From the NCBI GenBank assembly GCA_006503475.1, contig RSEH01000001.1, forward strand, positions 1-64,000: a stretch of 64,000 nt of DNA. The letters are read 5' to 3'. The DNA comes from Stentor roeselii. Its lineage: Eukaryota; Ciliophora; Heterotrichea; Heterotrichida; Stentoridae. The first letter of the stretch is position 1; every line of letters begins with the position of its first letter. A model generated the notes under the pieces. That model saw only the letters and a program-made list of their open reading frames with translations. It was not told the origin of the DNA and ran no database searches. Below are positions 1-11,300 of the stretch, piece after piece. The translations under genes and the position numbers were made by a program.

Positions 1-456
1 ATTAAAGGACTGATAAAATTTTGTTCTTGAAAGAAACTCCAGGTCGAATTAACTAGAAAAAAATCAGTCTTCATATTATGATCTTGTAATCTTGATATTT
101 TATAGTTATCTCGCTACCTTTGTGATAATTTATATAACTTCAAGCATATAAATCTGGAAGTACCTTGAGGATATTGAATTCATTCTATAACATACAAACA
201 ACAAACCCTTTCAATATAATTATTAGGTTTTATTTTGTACAAAGTAGTGAGTGAAATAATAACTGTGACCTATAGTGAATAAATAATGTAGGAATTGTTA
301 AAAGCCAATGAATCTATAAAATTTTAATAAAGCTTAAGTGAATTTATTCAATATAAAAGCCGTTTGTTTGGAGATCAATATATTCACTTGATATTCTTTA
401 ATAAATATTCACAATAATTTTCATAAATTTTGAAAATTTCTAATCTTATTTATTAC
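1..456. other. AT-rich 3' flank, no gene seen
   Basis: AT-rich sequence downstream of the minus-strand WD40/pseudokinase gene. No open frame with coding character, tRNA or repeat was recognised, and no telomeric repeat is visible at the window edge. Confidence 0.6.
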
Positions 457-3400
457 CTAAACCATAAATGAACCTGAAATCGTTTGAGTAATATCATTAT
501 CTAATAAGTCTCTGAGTTGATGAAAATGGAAACGCTCCTCTGGTTTACATAACATTTTTTGAAGTAAATCTTTGAGCCATTTCAAGTTCATTTTTTCCAG
601 TTTTTGAATAAATGAATCTAAATTTCGTTTTAATTCTGAGATATTTTCTAAGTGAGCTAACTGAAGAATAACTAAACCCAATGAGAAAACATCGCATTTT
701 TCGAGATCTTTTTTTGAAATTTCAATTTCTTCTTCAGGGGATTTATAGTCTTTCAATAAATTTGTTGTAGTTTCGTACCAAACATCATCAGCTCTTATTG
801 CCGCAAAAGTAAAATCGGTTATAGCAAAATTAAAATTTTCGTCAACTAGTAATGATTTTGAACTAATAAAACGATGCAGAATGTTATGAGTTGCTAAATA
901 TGCAAATGATTCAATTAAAGATTTAACAATGATTGCTAGTTGGGCTACTGGAAGATTATATTCACCTGATGACTTTAGATTTTTTAATTCATTGATTAAA
1001 TCAATGAGCTTCATATCATAGTTTTTGATAACAATTGAAAAACTATTTTCTGACTTAATTGAGCCAAAGTATTCACAAAAAGAGGTTTCATTATTTCTAT
1101 AATTATCTAAAAGCTCATAGCATTTTGCTTCTTTTTCAAACTCTAACTCAATTGTTTTTGATATCTCTTTACTTATATTTTTATTTAAAATATATTTTTT
1201 GACAAGGACCTTTCTGTTATAATAAATTGAGCAGAATAACTCGATATTAAAATGTTTATGATTTATTGTATCATATAAATAATTTTCTGAGAGTTCTTCA
1301 ACATTAATAAATTTTTTCATTTCTAACAACTTCCAAGGGTTATTGTTCTGAGTGCTCTTATTTTCAAATTCTCTAGTTTTTATAAACTGGTCCAATAAAA
1401 TCCTTATCTTTTGCTTTGAATCAATTTCACTTATCGAATCATACAAAAAAATAAAAATCTGGTCATAATATTTTCCTTCTATACTAGCTTCTTCATTTCT
1501 GGTTTTATAAAAATATTCTGTTAGGATTATCCTTGCATCATGATTGAGATACTGCAGCTTATAATTCAATTTTGCAAATTTAGCAAGGTATTTAGATAAA
1601 GCTAGTGCTTTTTCAGTTCTTTTATCGACATTGAATTGTTGAAGGTATTCACTAACAATGATTGGTAGTTGCTCCTCAATTTTTATTTTACTTTGATAAT
1701 AATCATTATAATAATCATATATAAATAGAGCTACTTTTGCATCATTTAATAGTAATTTAAGATCTTTTCTTTTAATTATGCATCTTGATAGATTTTCATT
1801 TATAAGATATAACAATTTGTTCCAAAAGCTTATCTTAAAAATTCTGTTCTCGTATACAACTAATAGATACTTTTCATTATTGATAAAAAGAATGTCTTTA
1901 AGTTCAGAGCTATCATATCTTAAATCAAAATCTTCTTTACCATTCGCGCTACAGCAGCTGATAAAGTTGCTATAAGTTTTAGTTTTAATGGTAAATAATC
2001 CGTTTTTGGAGCATATAGTCTTAGCTTTGTTAGTTGATAATATATTATATTTTGATGGTTGTATCCAGCTTTTAAAATGCTTATCAAATCTTTCTGAAGA
2101 ATAGTTTTGCAAATTTGAAACTTCTCTTTTCTCTTTGATATTCCAGATTTTAATCGTATTGTCGGATAATCCAGTTGCCAGATAATTTCCATCAGGAGAG
2201 TAAGAACAGCAAGATACCGAAGCTGAATGTCCATTCAGAGTGAGCTCTTCTCTTTGCTCTTTGATATTCCAAATTTTAACAGTTTTGTCGAATGATCCAG
2301 TTGCAAGATAATTTCCATCAGGAGTGTAGGAACAGCAAAATACCCAAGCTGAATGTCCCTTCAGAGTGAACTCTTCTCTTCGTTCTTTGATATTCCAAAT
2401 TTTAACCATATTGTCGTATGATCCAGTTGCCAGATAATTTCCATCAGGAGAGTAAGAACAGCAAGATACCCAAGATGAATGTCCATTCAGAGTGAACTCT
2501 TCTCTTTGCTCTTTGATATTCCAGATTTTAACCGTTTTGTCGGATGATCCAGTTGCCAGATTATTTCCATCAGGAGAGTAAGAACAGCAAGATACCGAAG
2601 CTGAATGTCCATTCAGAGTGAACTCTTCTCTTCGTTCTTTGATATTCCAAATTTTAACAATATTGTCATATGATCCAGTTGCCAGATTATTTCCATCAGG
2701 AGAGTAAGAACAGCAAGATACCCAAGATGAATGTCCATTCAGACTGAACTCTTCTCTTTGCTTTTTTATATTCCAGATTTTAACCTTATTGTCGGATGAT
2801 CCAATTGCAAGATAATTTCCATCAGGAGAGTAAGAATAGCAGGATACCCAAGCTAAATGTCCATTCAGAGTGAACTCTTCTCTTTGCTCTTTGATATTCC
2901 ACATTTTAACCTTATTGTCGGATGATCCAGTTGCAAGATAATTTCCATCAGGAGAGTAAGAACAGCAAGATATCCAAGTTAAATGTTCATTCAGAGTAAA
3001 CTCTTCTCTTTGCTCTTTGATATTCCAGATTTGAACCGTTTTGTCAGATGATCCAGTTGCAAGATAATTTCCATCAGGAGAGTAAGAACAGCAAGATACC
3101 CAAGCTGAATGTCCATTCAGAGTGAGCTCTTCTTTCTGCTCTTTGATATTCCAGATTTTAACCGTTTTGTCGTCTGATCCAGTTGCAAGATAATTTCCAT
3201 CAGGAGAGTAAGAACAGCAAGAAACCCAAGCTGAATGTCCCTTCAGAGTGAACTCTTCTTTCTGCTCTTTGATATTCCAAATTTTAACCATATTGTCGTA
3301 TGATCCAGTTGCCAGATAATTTCCATCAGGAGAGTAAGAACAGCAATATACCGAAGCTGAATGTCCATTCAGAGTAAACTCTTCTCTTTGCTTTTTGATA

Positions 3401-4044
3401 TTCCAAATTTTAACCGTTTTGTCGTCTGATCCAGTTGCAAGATAATTTCCATCAGGAGAGTAAGAACAGCAATATACCGAAGATGAATGTCCATTCAGAG
3501 TGAACTCTTCTCTTTGCTTTTTTATATTCCAGATTTTAACCGTTTTGTCGGATGATCCAGTTGCAAGATAATTTCCATCAGGAGAGTAAGAACAGTAAGA
3601 TACCGAAGCTAAATGTCCATTCAGAGTAAACTCTTCTCTTTGATCTTTGATATTCCAGATTTTAACTGTATTGTCTTCTGATACAGTTGCAAGATAATTT
3701 CCATCAGGAGAGTAAGAACAGTACGATACCCAAGATGAATGTCCATTCAGAGTAAACTCTTCTTTCTGCTCTTTGATATTCCAGATTTTAACCGTTTTGT
3801 CGTCTGATCCAGTTGCCAGATTATTTCCATCAGGAGAGTAAGAACAGCAATATACCCAAGCTGAATGTGCTCGTTTTTCAAAGACTTTCATCGGCCATGA
3901 ATATGTTTTTTCTTTATATTCCGAATACATTGCATAGTACTTATATATCTTCTTTTGAAGCTTAGCTTCTTTACTGTTATCATTATCTCCAGGAATTTTC
4001 AGTAATTCTTCTCTCGCTACTCTGCATGAACCAGAATCCGCCAT
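457..4044 (-). CDS. WD40-repeat protein with C-terminal pseudokinase domain
   Basis: The protein has 1195 residues. A short N-terminal region is followed by 14 WD40 repeats of 42 residues (about 59-646), each with a core like YSPDGNYLATGSSDKTVKIW. Fourteen repeats would make two seven-bladed propellers. A helical, Lys/Glu-rich middle leads into a kinase-like C-terminus (about 950-1185). There the HRD motif reads HRF (about 1057) and DFG reads DFT (about 1077), so the catalytic base is absent. This suggests a scaffold rather than an active kinase. The start codon lies in CTATAAATG, the start motif of this window. The precise role is unknown; no conserved one-to-one orthologue was recognised. 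The neighbouring plus-strand gene at 5455 also encodes WD40-like blades. Confidence 0.9.
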   Translation of the reverse strand: MADSGSCRVAREELLKIPGDNDNSKEAKLQKKIYKYYAMYSEYKEKTYSWPMKVFEKRAHSAWVYCCSYSPDGNNLATGSDDKTVKIWNIKEQKEEFTLNGHSSWVSYCSYSPDGNYLATVSEDNTVKIWNIKDQREEFTLNGHLASVSYCSYSPDGNYLATGSSDKTVKIWNIKKQREEFTLNGHSSSVYCCSYSPDGNYLATGSDDKTVKIWNIKKQREEFTLNGHSASVYCCSYSPDGNYLATGSYDNMVKIWNIKEQKEEFTLKGHSAWVSCCSYSPDGNYLATGSDDKTVKIWNIKEQKEELTLNGHSAWVSCCSYSPDGNYLATGSSDKTVQIWNIKEQREEFTLNEHLTWISCCSYSPDGNYLATGSSDNKVKMWNIKEQREEFTLNGHLAWVSCYSYSPDGNYLAIGSSDNKVKIWNIKKQREEFSLNGHSSWVSCCSYSPDGNNLATGSYDNIVKIWNIKERREEFTLNGHSASVSCCSYSPDGNNLATGSSDKTVKIWNIKEQREEFTLNGHSSWVSCCSYSPDGNYLATGSYDNMVKIWNIKERREEFTLKGHSAWVFCCSYTPDGNYLATGSFDKTVKIWNIKEQREELTLNGHSASVSCCSYSPDGNYLATGLSDNTIKIWNIKEKREVSNLQNYSSERFDKHFKSWIQPSKYNILSTNKAKTICSKNGLFTIKTKTYSNFISCCSANGKEDFDLRYDSSELKDILFINNEKYLLVVYENRIFKISFWNKLLYLINENLSRCIIKRKDLKLLLNDAKVALFIYDYYNDYYQSKIKIEEQLPIIVSEYLQQFNVDKRTEKALALSKYLAKFAKLNYKLQYLNHDARIILTEYFYKTRNEEASIEGKYYDQIFIFLYDSISEIDSKQKIRILLDQFIKTREFENKSTQNNNPWKLLEMKKFINVEELSENYLYDTINHKHFNIELFCSIYYNRKVLVKKYILNKNISKEISKTIELEFEKEAKCYELLDNYRNNETSFCEYFGSIKSENSFSIVIKNYDMKLIDLINELKNLKSSGEYNLPVAQLAIIVKSLIESFAYLATHNILHRFISSKSLLVDENFNFAITDFTFAAIRADDVWYETTTNLLKDYKSPEEEIEISKKDLEKCDVFSLGLVILQLAHLENISELKRNLDSFIQKLEKMNLKWLKDLLQKMLCKPEERFHFHQLRDLLDNDITQTISGSFMV
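2107..3870 (-). repeat. 14 tandem 126-bp WD40-coding repeats
   Basis: Fourteen in-register 126-bp units, each coding one 42-residue WD repeat. Units are nearly identical in DNA as well as protein. Differences cluster at a few residues (S/D/Y/F before the conserved Asp, and the Ser-Ala-Trp/Ser-Ser-Val positions after GH). This suggests recent amplification or gene conversion. Confidence 0.9.
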
Positions 4045-5454
4045 TTATAGACTTAGATTTTCAAGCCAAATATGCCTTTAATAGTTTATACTAAAATCTA
4101 ATCAAAAGTTATAATTATCTATCTTTTGTGGTAATACTAGTTAAATACTCTTCTAAATTCAATAAATAAAACTTCAAGATTGTTCCAAGGGTAGGCCAAC
4201 AATTCAAGATTTTATCAAATTATTCATTTTGAATTTTTAATCAAATATTGAATTATAAAGCGAGTTCAGGTTCATCTTCATTCAAATCCTCACAGCAAGC
4301 TTCAAATTCAAAATTATCAGGATCATTTTTTCTGTTTTATTATGAATTATAATCTAAGTATCGATTTGTTTACTCTGATTGGCTTTTCCACCAGTATTCG
4401 AAAATTTTATGAGAAACTTGAAGAGCAATTTTTGATTTTTTTATTTTTGTCTGATGCTAATAAATTTAGTTTTCTTGCTTATGAACATTTGTGCATTTTT
4501 ACCTTTTAATTAATTGACATAGGTTTTGATTAAAAAGCTTTAAGATTTTATTAGAGAATTTGTGAATTTCTTCAAGTTTTAGATGAATTTTTTCTGGGAC
4601 TTCAACAAGAGTTCTATCGATATTCCTCAGTGCCAATTTAATATTTTTTTTGATTTAAATTTTGTTTAGTATATTTTATGGTATTTTATATTATTGTATA
4701 TTAAATCTTGATTTCATGATTTAAATTATATATTTAATGATTTGGATTTTTTTATATCTGTACTAATAATGCAGTATCATATGTGATCCATTATATGCCT
4801 ATGGTATTGTGAGTAAGGAACTAAAATGATTGAGCTATTATTAGAATATATAACAGTCAATAATGAAGAGATTTAGCCAAGAAAAATTATATCGTAATTA
4901 ATTCAGTTAAAAGACAATAAGTCGATATAGTTTAAAAGAATTAAAATTACATCATCAACCTATTAAATAAAGATTAGACTAGAACAGAACAAGTATAAAT
5001 CATCAACAATAAATATAAATACAATATTACAGCTAACAATTGATAAACAATTAATAATTCATCAAAGTCAGTAAAAGATAAATAGAGAATTCTGACTCAT
5101 GATACGTCCAAACATCCGACTGGGATTTAAGCATTACAAACCTCTATATTAACTAGGTTAGGAACGGAAAGGGCAGTGCTTTCAATTTGATTGATTATAT
5201 GGTTATCCGAAAATATATTTTGTAGAGGATTAGGAGGCCGCAAATATTTTAAAGGAGGTGAAGAGAGGAAACTGGTATAAATGTGTTAGTTGTGAATCAC
5301 TTGATTTCTGTGAATTTTTTTTAAAGAACCTAATTGCTAATTTCACTCTTTTTAGAATTTTGTCTAGAAAAACACTTGAGGTCTCATGTATTTGCTACAA
5401 GATTCTACTAAACATAAGGAAATAATTTGGTTATAGTTTATTTATTGATTATTC
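4045..5454. other. 1.4-kb AT-rich spacer between divergent WD40 genes
   Basis: This is the largest non-coding stretch in the window and separates two divergent genes. Most is AT-rich. It holds a possible minus-strand gene relic (4253-4639) and a local purine-rich, higher-GC patch around 5150-5275 for which no gene could be assigned. The promoter regions of both flanking genes should lie here. Confidence 0.55.
4253..4639 (-). pseudogene. possible decayed gene fragment
   Basis: The minus strand has short coding-like stretches: a 46-codon amphipathic stretch (contains VEVPEKIHLKLEEIHKF), a 23-codon stretch containing KIFEYWWKSQSE, and an acidic C-terminal-like tail ending in EDEPELAL. They are separated by several stops and at least one frame change. 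The hydrophobic periodicity and acidic tail look protein-derived, but no family was recognised. In AT-rich DNA such stretches could also be chance. Confidence 0.3.
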
Positions 5455-8064
5455 ATGATTAAATCGAAAAAATCAAAACTCAATCATCTAGATGAAGATC
5501 TGTCAGATATTTGCAACCCTTTAGACAGTTCCCTTCTCAGCTCATTGAAAATTCACCACTTGAACAAGATGTGCTTATCACCCGCATATTTCCTATCCCA
5601 TAAAGAAAAACTCTTACTATCTCCATACGGAAGTTATTTGATTCAGATAAAATCAGGTTTTTTATGCATCAAAAGAAATCGTGATGAAAGATTAGTTTTT
5701 TCTACTAAATTCAAACCATTATCAGATTGCAATTCCTGCTTTTCACATGATGAAAGACTTCTGGCAATTTATGGATATGAGGATAAAATTGAAATCATTG
5801 AGACAGGCAGTTGGGTTCGAATATTTGTTTTAGCTGAAAACACTTATTTGATTCAATTTCTTTGCTTCAGTAATGAAGGTGATTTACTTTCCTATTCATT
5901 GGCAAACTCCACTATAAAGATCTGGAAAATAGAAGGAAAACAATTGAAATATACCTTAAAAGGTACTTCGAAGTTTGTTTTAAGCTTATGTTTTCACCCT
6001 GATGATAAGTTCTTAGCTGTTGGGGCTGCGAATAAAGCGATAAGTATTTGGAATATAAAAAATCAAGAAAAATGTTTAGAGATTGATGGAACTGAGGATG
6101 CGATTTCTCTGCATTTTTCAGATGATGGAAAAGTTTTAGCTTCAATTTTATACGAAAAAATTATGATTCTTTCAATCATCACAGAAAAAAATGAACGATT
6201 CAATACAAGTAGAAGCATTTCCATATATGCAGAAGCTCTTTGTTTTGTTTCAAATACAAAAATTTTAACTATGGGGTCTGCTGGATTCAATGTTTTAGAT
6301 TTCAATAGTAAAAACGGTTTAATCAATATTGTGAGCAAGTCTTTTTTGTTTGGAAACTTAAAAAATGCTTCTTTTACTCAGGACAGGTCACTTTTATTGA
6401 CTGAGTCTGAAGAAGGTAAAGTTGTTTTATATGATGTGCAAGAAATTTTCAAGTTTTTTACAGCCAAAACTAGTAAATCTTTTTTTTTAAATCTCTCTGC
6501 TGATAATAAGTTTTTAGCAGAAACTGTGAACAGGAAAATTTTTGTTCGGAATATGGACTACATAGATGAGGATCCTATTGTTTACTCGTTTTCTAACAAA
6601 ATTTCCTTGGCTCGGTTTTCAGAAGATTGCGAGGTGCTTGGGATTATTTCAAATAAAAACAAGTTAACAATTATTGAACTCACTTCGGGGAAAATTTCAG
6701 AAATGTACTCTTCTCATCAGATTAATTTATTTGTATTCAATTCTAACCATACTTTGATTGCTGCTTTCTCAGACAAAGAGCAAACAATTTTCTACTTAAA
6801 TGAAATCACGACAAAAATTACAAAAAGCTTAATAAAATATGAGAAGTTCCGCGGTGCTTGCTTCACTAAAGAAGGAGCTTTATTAATTGCTACATCAACT
6901 TCAAACACTCTCACAATAAAGAAAATGGCCAATAATTTTCAGGATTATAGTATTTTAATTTGTGTTAATAACATAAAAAGAATTGAGCTCTTAGCAATTT
7001 CAAGTGTAGGAAAGTACATGGCTATTAATTACTTCTCGACAAAATCAAAAGGCAATCAGGACTTTTCACAGATGAAGTTATTCAGTCTGAACAAAATGAA
7101 AACTATATCAAAGCATAATATTTCTCCTATATACTTGGCATTCAGTCTGTGTGAAAAATATCTGATATATTCACTAAGAGGAGAATGTTACAGCTTTAAA
7201 GTTTATATAGATAGAATAAAAAAAGAGAGCAGTTTATTCCAGGATGATAAGTTTTATTATTTTGATGAACTTTCTGGTTATCAACTAAAAACAGTCTCTT
7301 CAGAAGGAAATCTTGCGTTTTTAAAGTGCGAAGCAGATATGACGCTCATTATAAATCTCCAGGAAAAGATCTTTGAAGCTGAGCTTAACGAAATAAAAAA
7401 AGATAATTTAACCACAAAAAAGTCTCCATGCAACAGATTCTGCATGATGAAAACAAGTCATAACATCATCCAAGTAAAAAGCTCAGACGAAACCAGTATT
7501 ATTCTAACATTGAAAGATTTCAACTTAAATCTAAAATTTGCATGTTTTTCACATCAATCTCAATTGTTAGCTATTGCCCCACTTACGCGACCTGTTGAAA
7601 TTTGGAACATTAATTCTAAATGTAAAGAGTTCTGTTTTGGTCAAAGTGTAAAAAAAGTTTATTTTCTTGAGTTTTCTAAGGAAGATAATTTCCTCGTTGT
7701 AGGTATACTCAACAATCACATTTTAATATGGAACGTATTAAAGAAAGCTAAAGAAGTGATTATTCGTGAATCTAACTACTTAATCAAAGGCTTCTCATTT
7801 CTTGATTCACAGATTTTAGCCACAAGAATGTCGAAATCAACTATCAAGCTTTGGAATTATCGAAAGAAAGTTGAACTTATGAAGTTCAAACATGTTTTAA
7901 AAGTTCAATCAATGTCACTCACTATAAATAAAAAATATTTTATAGTGGGTTCAACAACTAATAAAATATGTACTTTTAAAGCGGAAAATAAAGAGAAAAA
8001 GGTAGCAACCATTCTTGCTGATTCAAAAATAGGATCCATCAGAAAAATTAGAAAATTAGAATAG
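5455..8064 (+). CDS. divergent WD40-like propeller protein
   Basis: The protein has 869 residues. It has many degenerate WD40-type blades, for example STIKIWKIEGKQLKYTLKG and KAISIWNIKNQEK near residues 155-205, and PVEIWNINSKCKEF near 715. Other blades lack the Trp-Asp signature and are recognisable mainly by the alternating FSxDxxxL pattern. The end is basic. Unlike its divergent neighbour (457-4044), the repeats are old and dissimilar and there is no kinase-like tail. The role is unknown; a scaffold is likely from the fold. The ATG follows an AT-rich stretch without the exact TATAAATG motif. Confidence 0.82.
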   Translation: MIKSKKSKLNHLDEDLSDICNPLDSSLLSSLKIHHLNKMCLSPAYFLSHKEKLLLSPYGSYLIQIKSGFLCIKRNRDERLVFSTKFKPLSDCNSCFSHDERLLAIYGYEDKIEIIETGSWVRIFVLAENTYLIQFLCFSNEGDLLSYSLANSTIKIWKIEGKQLKYTLKGTSKFVLSLCFHPDDKFLAVGAANKAISIWNIKNQEKCLEIDGTEDAISLHFSDDGKVLASILYEKIMILSIITEKNERFNTSRSISIYAEALCFVSNTKILTMGSAGFNVLDFNSKNGLINIVSKSFLFGNLKNASFTQDRSLLLTESEEGKVVLYDVQEIFKFFTAKTSKSFFLNLSADNKFLAETVNRKIFVRNMDYIDEDPIVYSFSNKISLARFSEDCEVLGIISNKNKLTIIELTSGKISEMYSSHQINLFVFNSNHTLIAAFSDKEQTIFYLNEITTKITKSLIKYEKFRGACFTKEGALLIATSTSNTLTIKKMANNFQDYSILICVNNIKRIELLAISSVGKYMAINYFSTKSKGNQDFSQMKLFSLNKMKTISKHNISPIYLAFSLCEKYLIYSLRGECYSFKVYIDRIKKESSLFQDDKFYYFDELSGYQLKTVSSEGNLAFLKCEADMTLIINLQEKIFEAELNEIKKDNLTTKKSPCNRFCMMKTSHNIIQVKSSDETSIILTLKDFNLNLKFACFSHQSQLLAIAPLTRPVEIWNINSKCKEFCFGQSVKKVYFLEFSKEDNFLVVGILNNHILIWNVLKKAKEVIIRESNYLIKGFSFLDSQILATRMSKSTIKLWNYRKKVELMKFKHVLKVQSMSLTINKKYFIVGSTTNKICTFKAENKEKKVATILADSKIGSIRKIRKLE

Positions 8065-8308
8065 TTTTATTAAGTATAGTTCATTTGATAATTTTACTAC
8101 CTTTGATAATATCCGCAATCCAAGAATTTCGAAATACCTTTATAAATCATTAACTTAATATTTATAAATTTCACCAATAGATATTATCATATTGCCTATG
8201 AATATACTTCTTGAAGTCTATCAGAAGGTAGAGTTTATGTTAAATCACGCAGAGTTTATTTAATCGATATAGAATCCTAAATATCTTAATTAAAACTAAT
8301 CTTAAAGC

Positions 8309-11300
8309 TCAATCATCGATATTATTGCTACCATCGGAAAGATTTTCATTAGAGGATTTTCCTAATGGATTATTAGGCATTACATAAATTCTATTCTTTT
8401 TATTGGTTAATATATGCCAAAGTATAGTAAAAATCAAAATTATTCCAATAGAGCTCAAAAAAATAATATTGATTATGAGTGACCCTCCAAACCATAAGTT
8501 AAGCAGCCCCATAAAATTACAAAAAAAAGCAATAAAGTACCCAGCAGTCATCCAAATGGTAACTTTTCTTTGAAAATATTCAGTAATGCAAGGCTTCACC
8601 TTATAACAATAACCACATAAAAATAGCAAAGCAAAACTAGCAATAATGAGCTGTATCTTTAAATAATACTGATACGGTAAAAAAACAGTGATAGCCGCGA
8701 TGCATAGTTTTATCTGACTTAGTATAATCAAGAAAGTTGTGTCAAACCTTATCTGAAGCTCTGACTTACTGAACTGCAATATCGGGTAAATAAAAGTTGC
8801 TAAAGGATAATAAATAATTAGGCAAAATATTGCAAAAAAAAAGTGAATAATATGAAAAGACTCGTAACACACGATATCTGTATGCCAGAGAACAGGAGGA
8901 TCTGAATTTATGTTGCATGAAAATACTGAGAGCTGAGACTTGATAATAAACATGTAAAGAAGGCTTCCAGCGATTTGGATAATGAATTTTTTAAATTTTG
9001 ATGAAAGTGTTTCGTCATTGTTTAACTGACTCGAAAGAATTGCATTTTTCATTAATAAGGCGATAGGGACGTAAATCATGGCCACCCCAAAACACAACCA
9101 GAAAGTGTGAATAAAATAAGGGTTGTTTTCTATTAAAAATGAATTACTCGACTTTGCCAGAGGCTCACTCATCAATGTCCAGCTGATTTCTTTTTTTAGT
9201 CCAATAGATGAGAGCTGCAGCACTTCCATGACTTTAATTAGAATTGACATATAGTCAGTTTTCGATAAAGTAATTTTTTGATTTTTTGGTTGGCCACCTT
9301 CAAGATTTTCTCTTTCATTTTGCAACTGTTGCCCTTGATTCAAGTTCGGTTCTAAATTAACTTGCTGTACAACTTGATGCTCTTCTTTTTTACTAAAGTC
9401 ATCAATTCTTTCTTTAATTTTAGTTTTTACCTTATCAATATGATCCAGGTCACTTTCTTCATTGTTTTGGGGATCTTGTGGTTTATTCTCTTGTGTTAGT
9501 GCGAATTTTCCATTCAAGAAATCCTGAAGCTTCATACTAATGCACTTGCATCCTGAGACAATATCGAATTTTTTGTAAGATTCAATGAACCATGTATAGA
9601 AAGTATGCCGAGATGTACAGTATTTTGGATATTTCTCATAAGGTATGGTTTGTTTTTCTTCTCTATTGTTGGAGGGGATTGTTCGATCTCCATCAAAAAT
9701 TGTTTTGAATTTGATAGATCTGCTAGTTTGAACAAGGGAATGATCTCCTTTTTCCAAGTCGATTTCTTGATAATCGAGCTGGCTGTTTGGAGTACTTTTC
9801 TCGCTTTTTGAAGAGTTTTTTACACTAGGATATTTTTTTTTAACTTTTATTTTGTAAATTTCTATTTGAGCCTTCATCTCTTTAAAGTTATTCATTAGAT
9901 GTTTGAGTAAATAGTTGTTAATCATTAGGTTTTCTCTGATATCTTTGCTTTGATTCGGGAACAGGTATTCTGCGATTATTGGAAAAGCTTCATCTACAAA
10001 GATATCCTTGTTTAGAGGCCGTTGACTTGGCCTTCCGGTTAAATTATAAAATATGTATCTTAACAATTTATTCGAAAAAATTCCTTCATTAATTCCTCCA
10101 AAACGTAAGAGTAGTCCTAAAGCTTGTAGGCTTAAATAGTGTTCAGAATATTTATCATCTGGATCTGATGCTAGAGTGTCAAATAAAAAACCAAGCCAAT
10201 CTCTCCTCGCACATTCATATCTGATTGTTGTGGATTTTTTACAGTAATATCTAGAAAATTTCATAATTTGTGAGTGTTCTTCACAAATGTTCAAGACATT
10301 CATATGATGAAAATCATTAGAAATCATTTTACGAGGTTTGATAAGGAAAATTTCTTCAACACTACTTGATTCACTACTATCAATATAAAAATCTAATTCT
10401 TCACTTTTCTCACTTTCTCTATTATCTTCATCAGAGACTATCTCGATTTTATCTGTAACATTTACTTCATTCACTTCATTTTCTTCTATTTCCAGTTGGA
10501 AGCCATCCTTCTTCTCTTCTTGATACTTTCCTTTATCAAAGCATCCCATAATCTTCCAAATCGTAAGTCCTTCATTTTTATTTTTGTTCTTATCTGAATC
10601 TTCTGCATCACTTTTTGAATCTGAACAAAAAAAGATTTTTTTATACTTCACACCAGAATAATTCTCAAGTTTGAAGATTTCTTCCCATTTTGCATCAATG
10701 ATTGTACTCTTACTACCAAGATATTTATCATAAAACTTCCTAACCGTTATAAATTCGCATCTTATTTTATTTTGTAAAAGCATTCCCTGGATTTGTTTAC
10801 AGCATTCAATCGCTTTTCTTTCCTTTTGCATCTTTTTCTGATATAGATTATATAAAATACTGACCAAAGAAACTCCAATCATGAAAACAACTCCAATAAA
10901 TATTGTTGCCACTCCAATGATTTTATTTCGACTTTTCGAATCCTTTGCTCGACTAAGCGCTGAAGGAAGGCAGATCGCTAAAGGAAGCACTAGAAAAACC
11001 CATAATATAAGATTGCTGATGACTATTAAAAGTTGTCCGAACCGTTGATTCTGATATTTTAACTGAAAAAATCCAAGAGTAAGGATCATTATTATTAGAC
11101 TGCTAATGCAAGATGATAAACATGCAATTGAAATCTCAGAGCCAAGGAATCCAAGTGTTGAATACAAGATTGCTGTGATTATAGATGAAAATGAAAAAAA
11201 TAAGACAGTTCCAATTGAAAGCTTTTGAACTAGAGGTAAATCCCCTTTTAGGTTAACTTGTATTGTAAGAGATGTGGTTATGTAAAGCACAAAAATCATT

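Noticed and set aside
5150-5275. Purine-rich, higher-GC patch as an RNA gene
   Set aside because: No convincing fold, known RNA signature or open frame; kept only as a note in the spacer entry.
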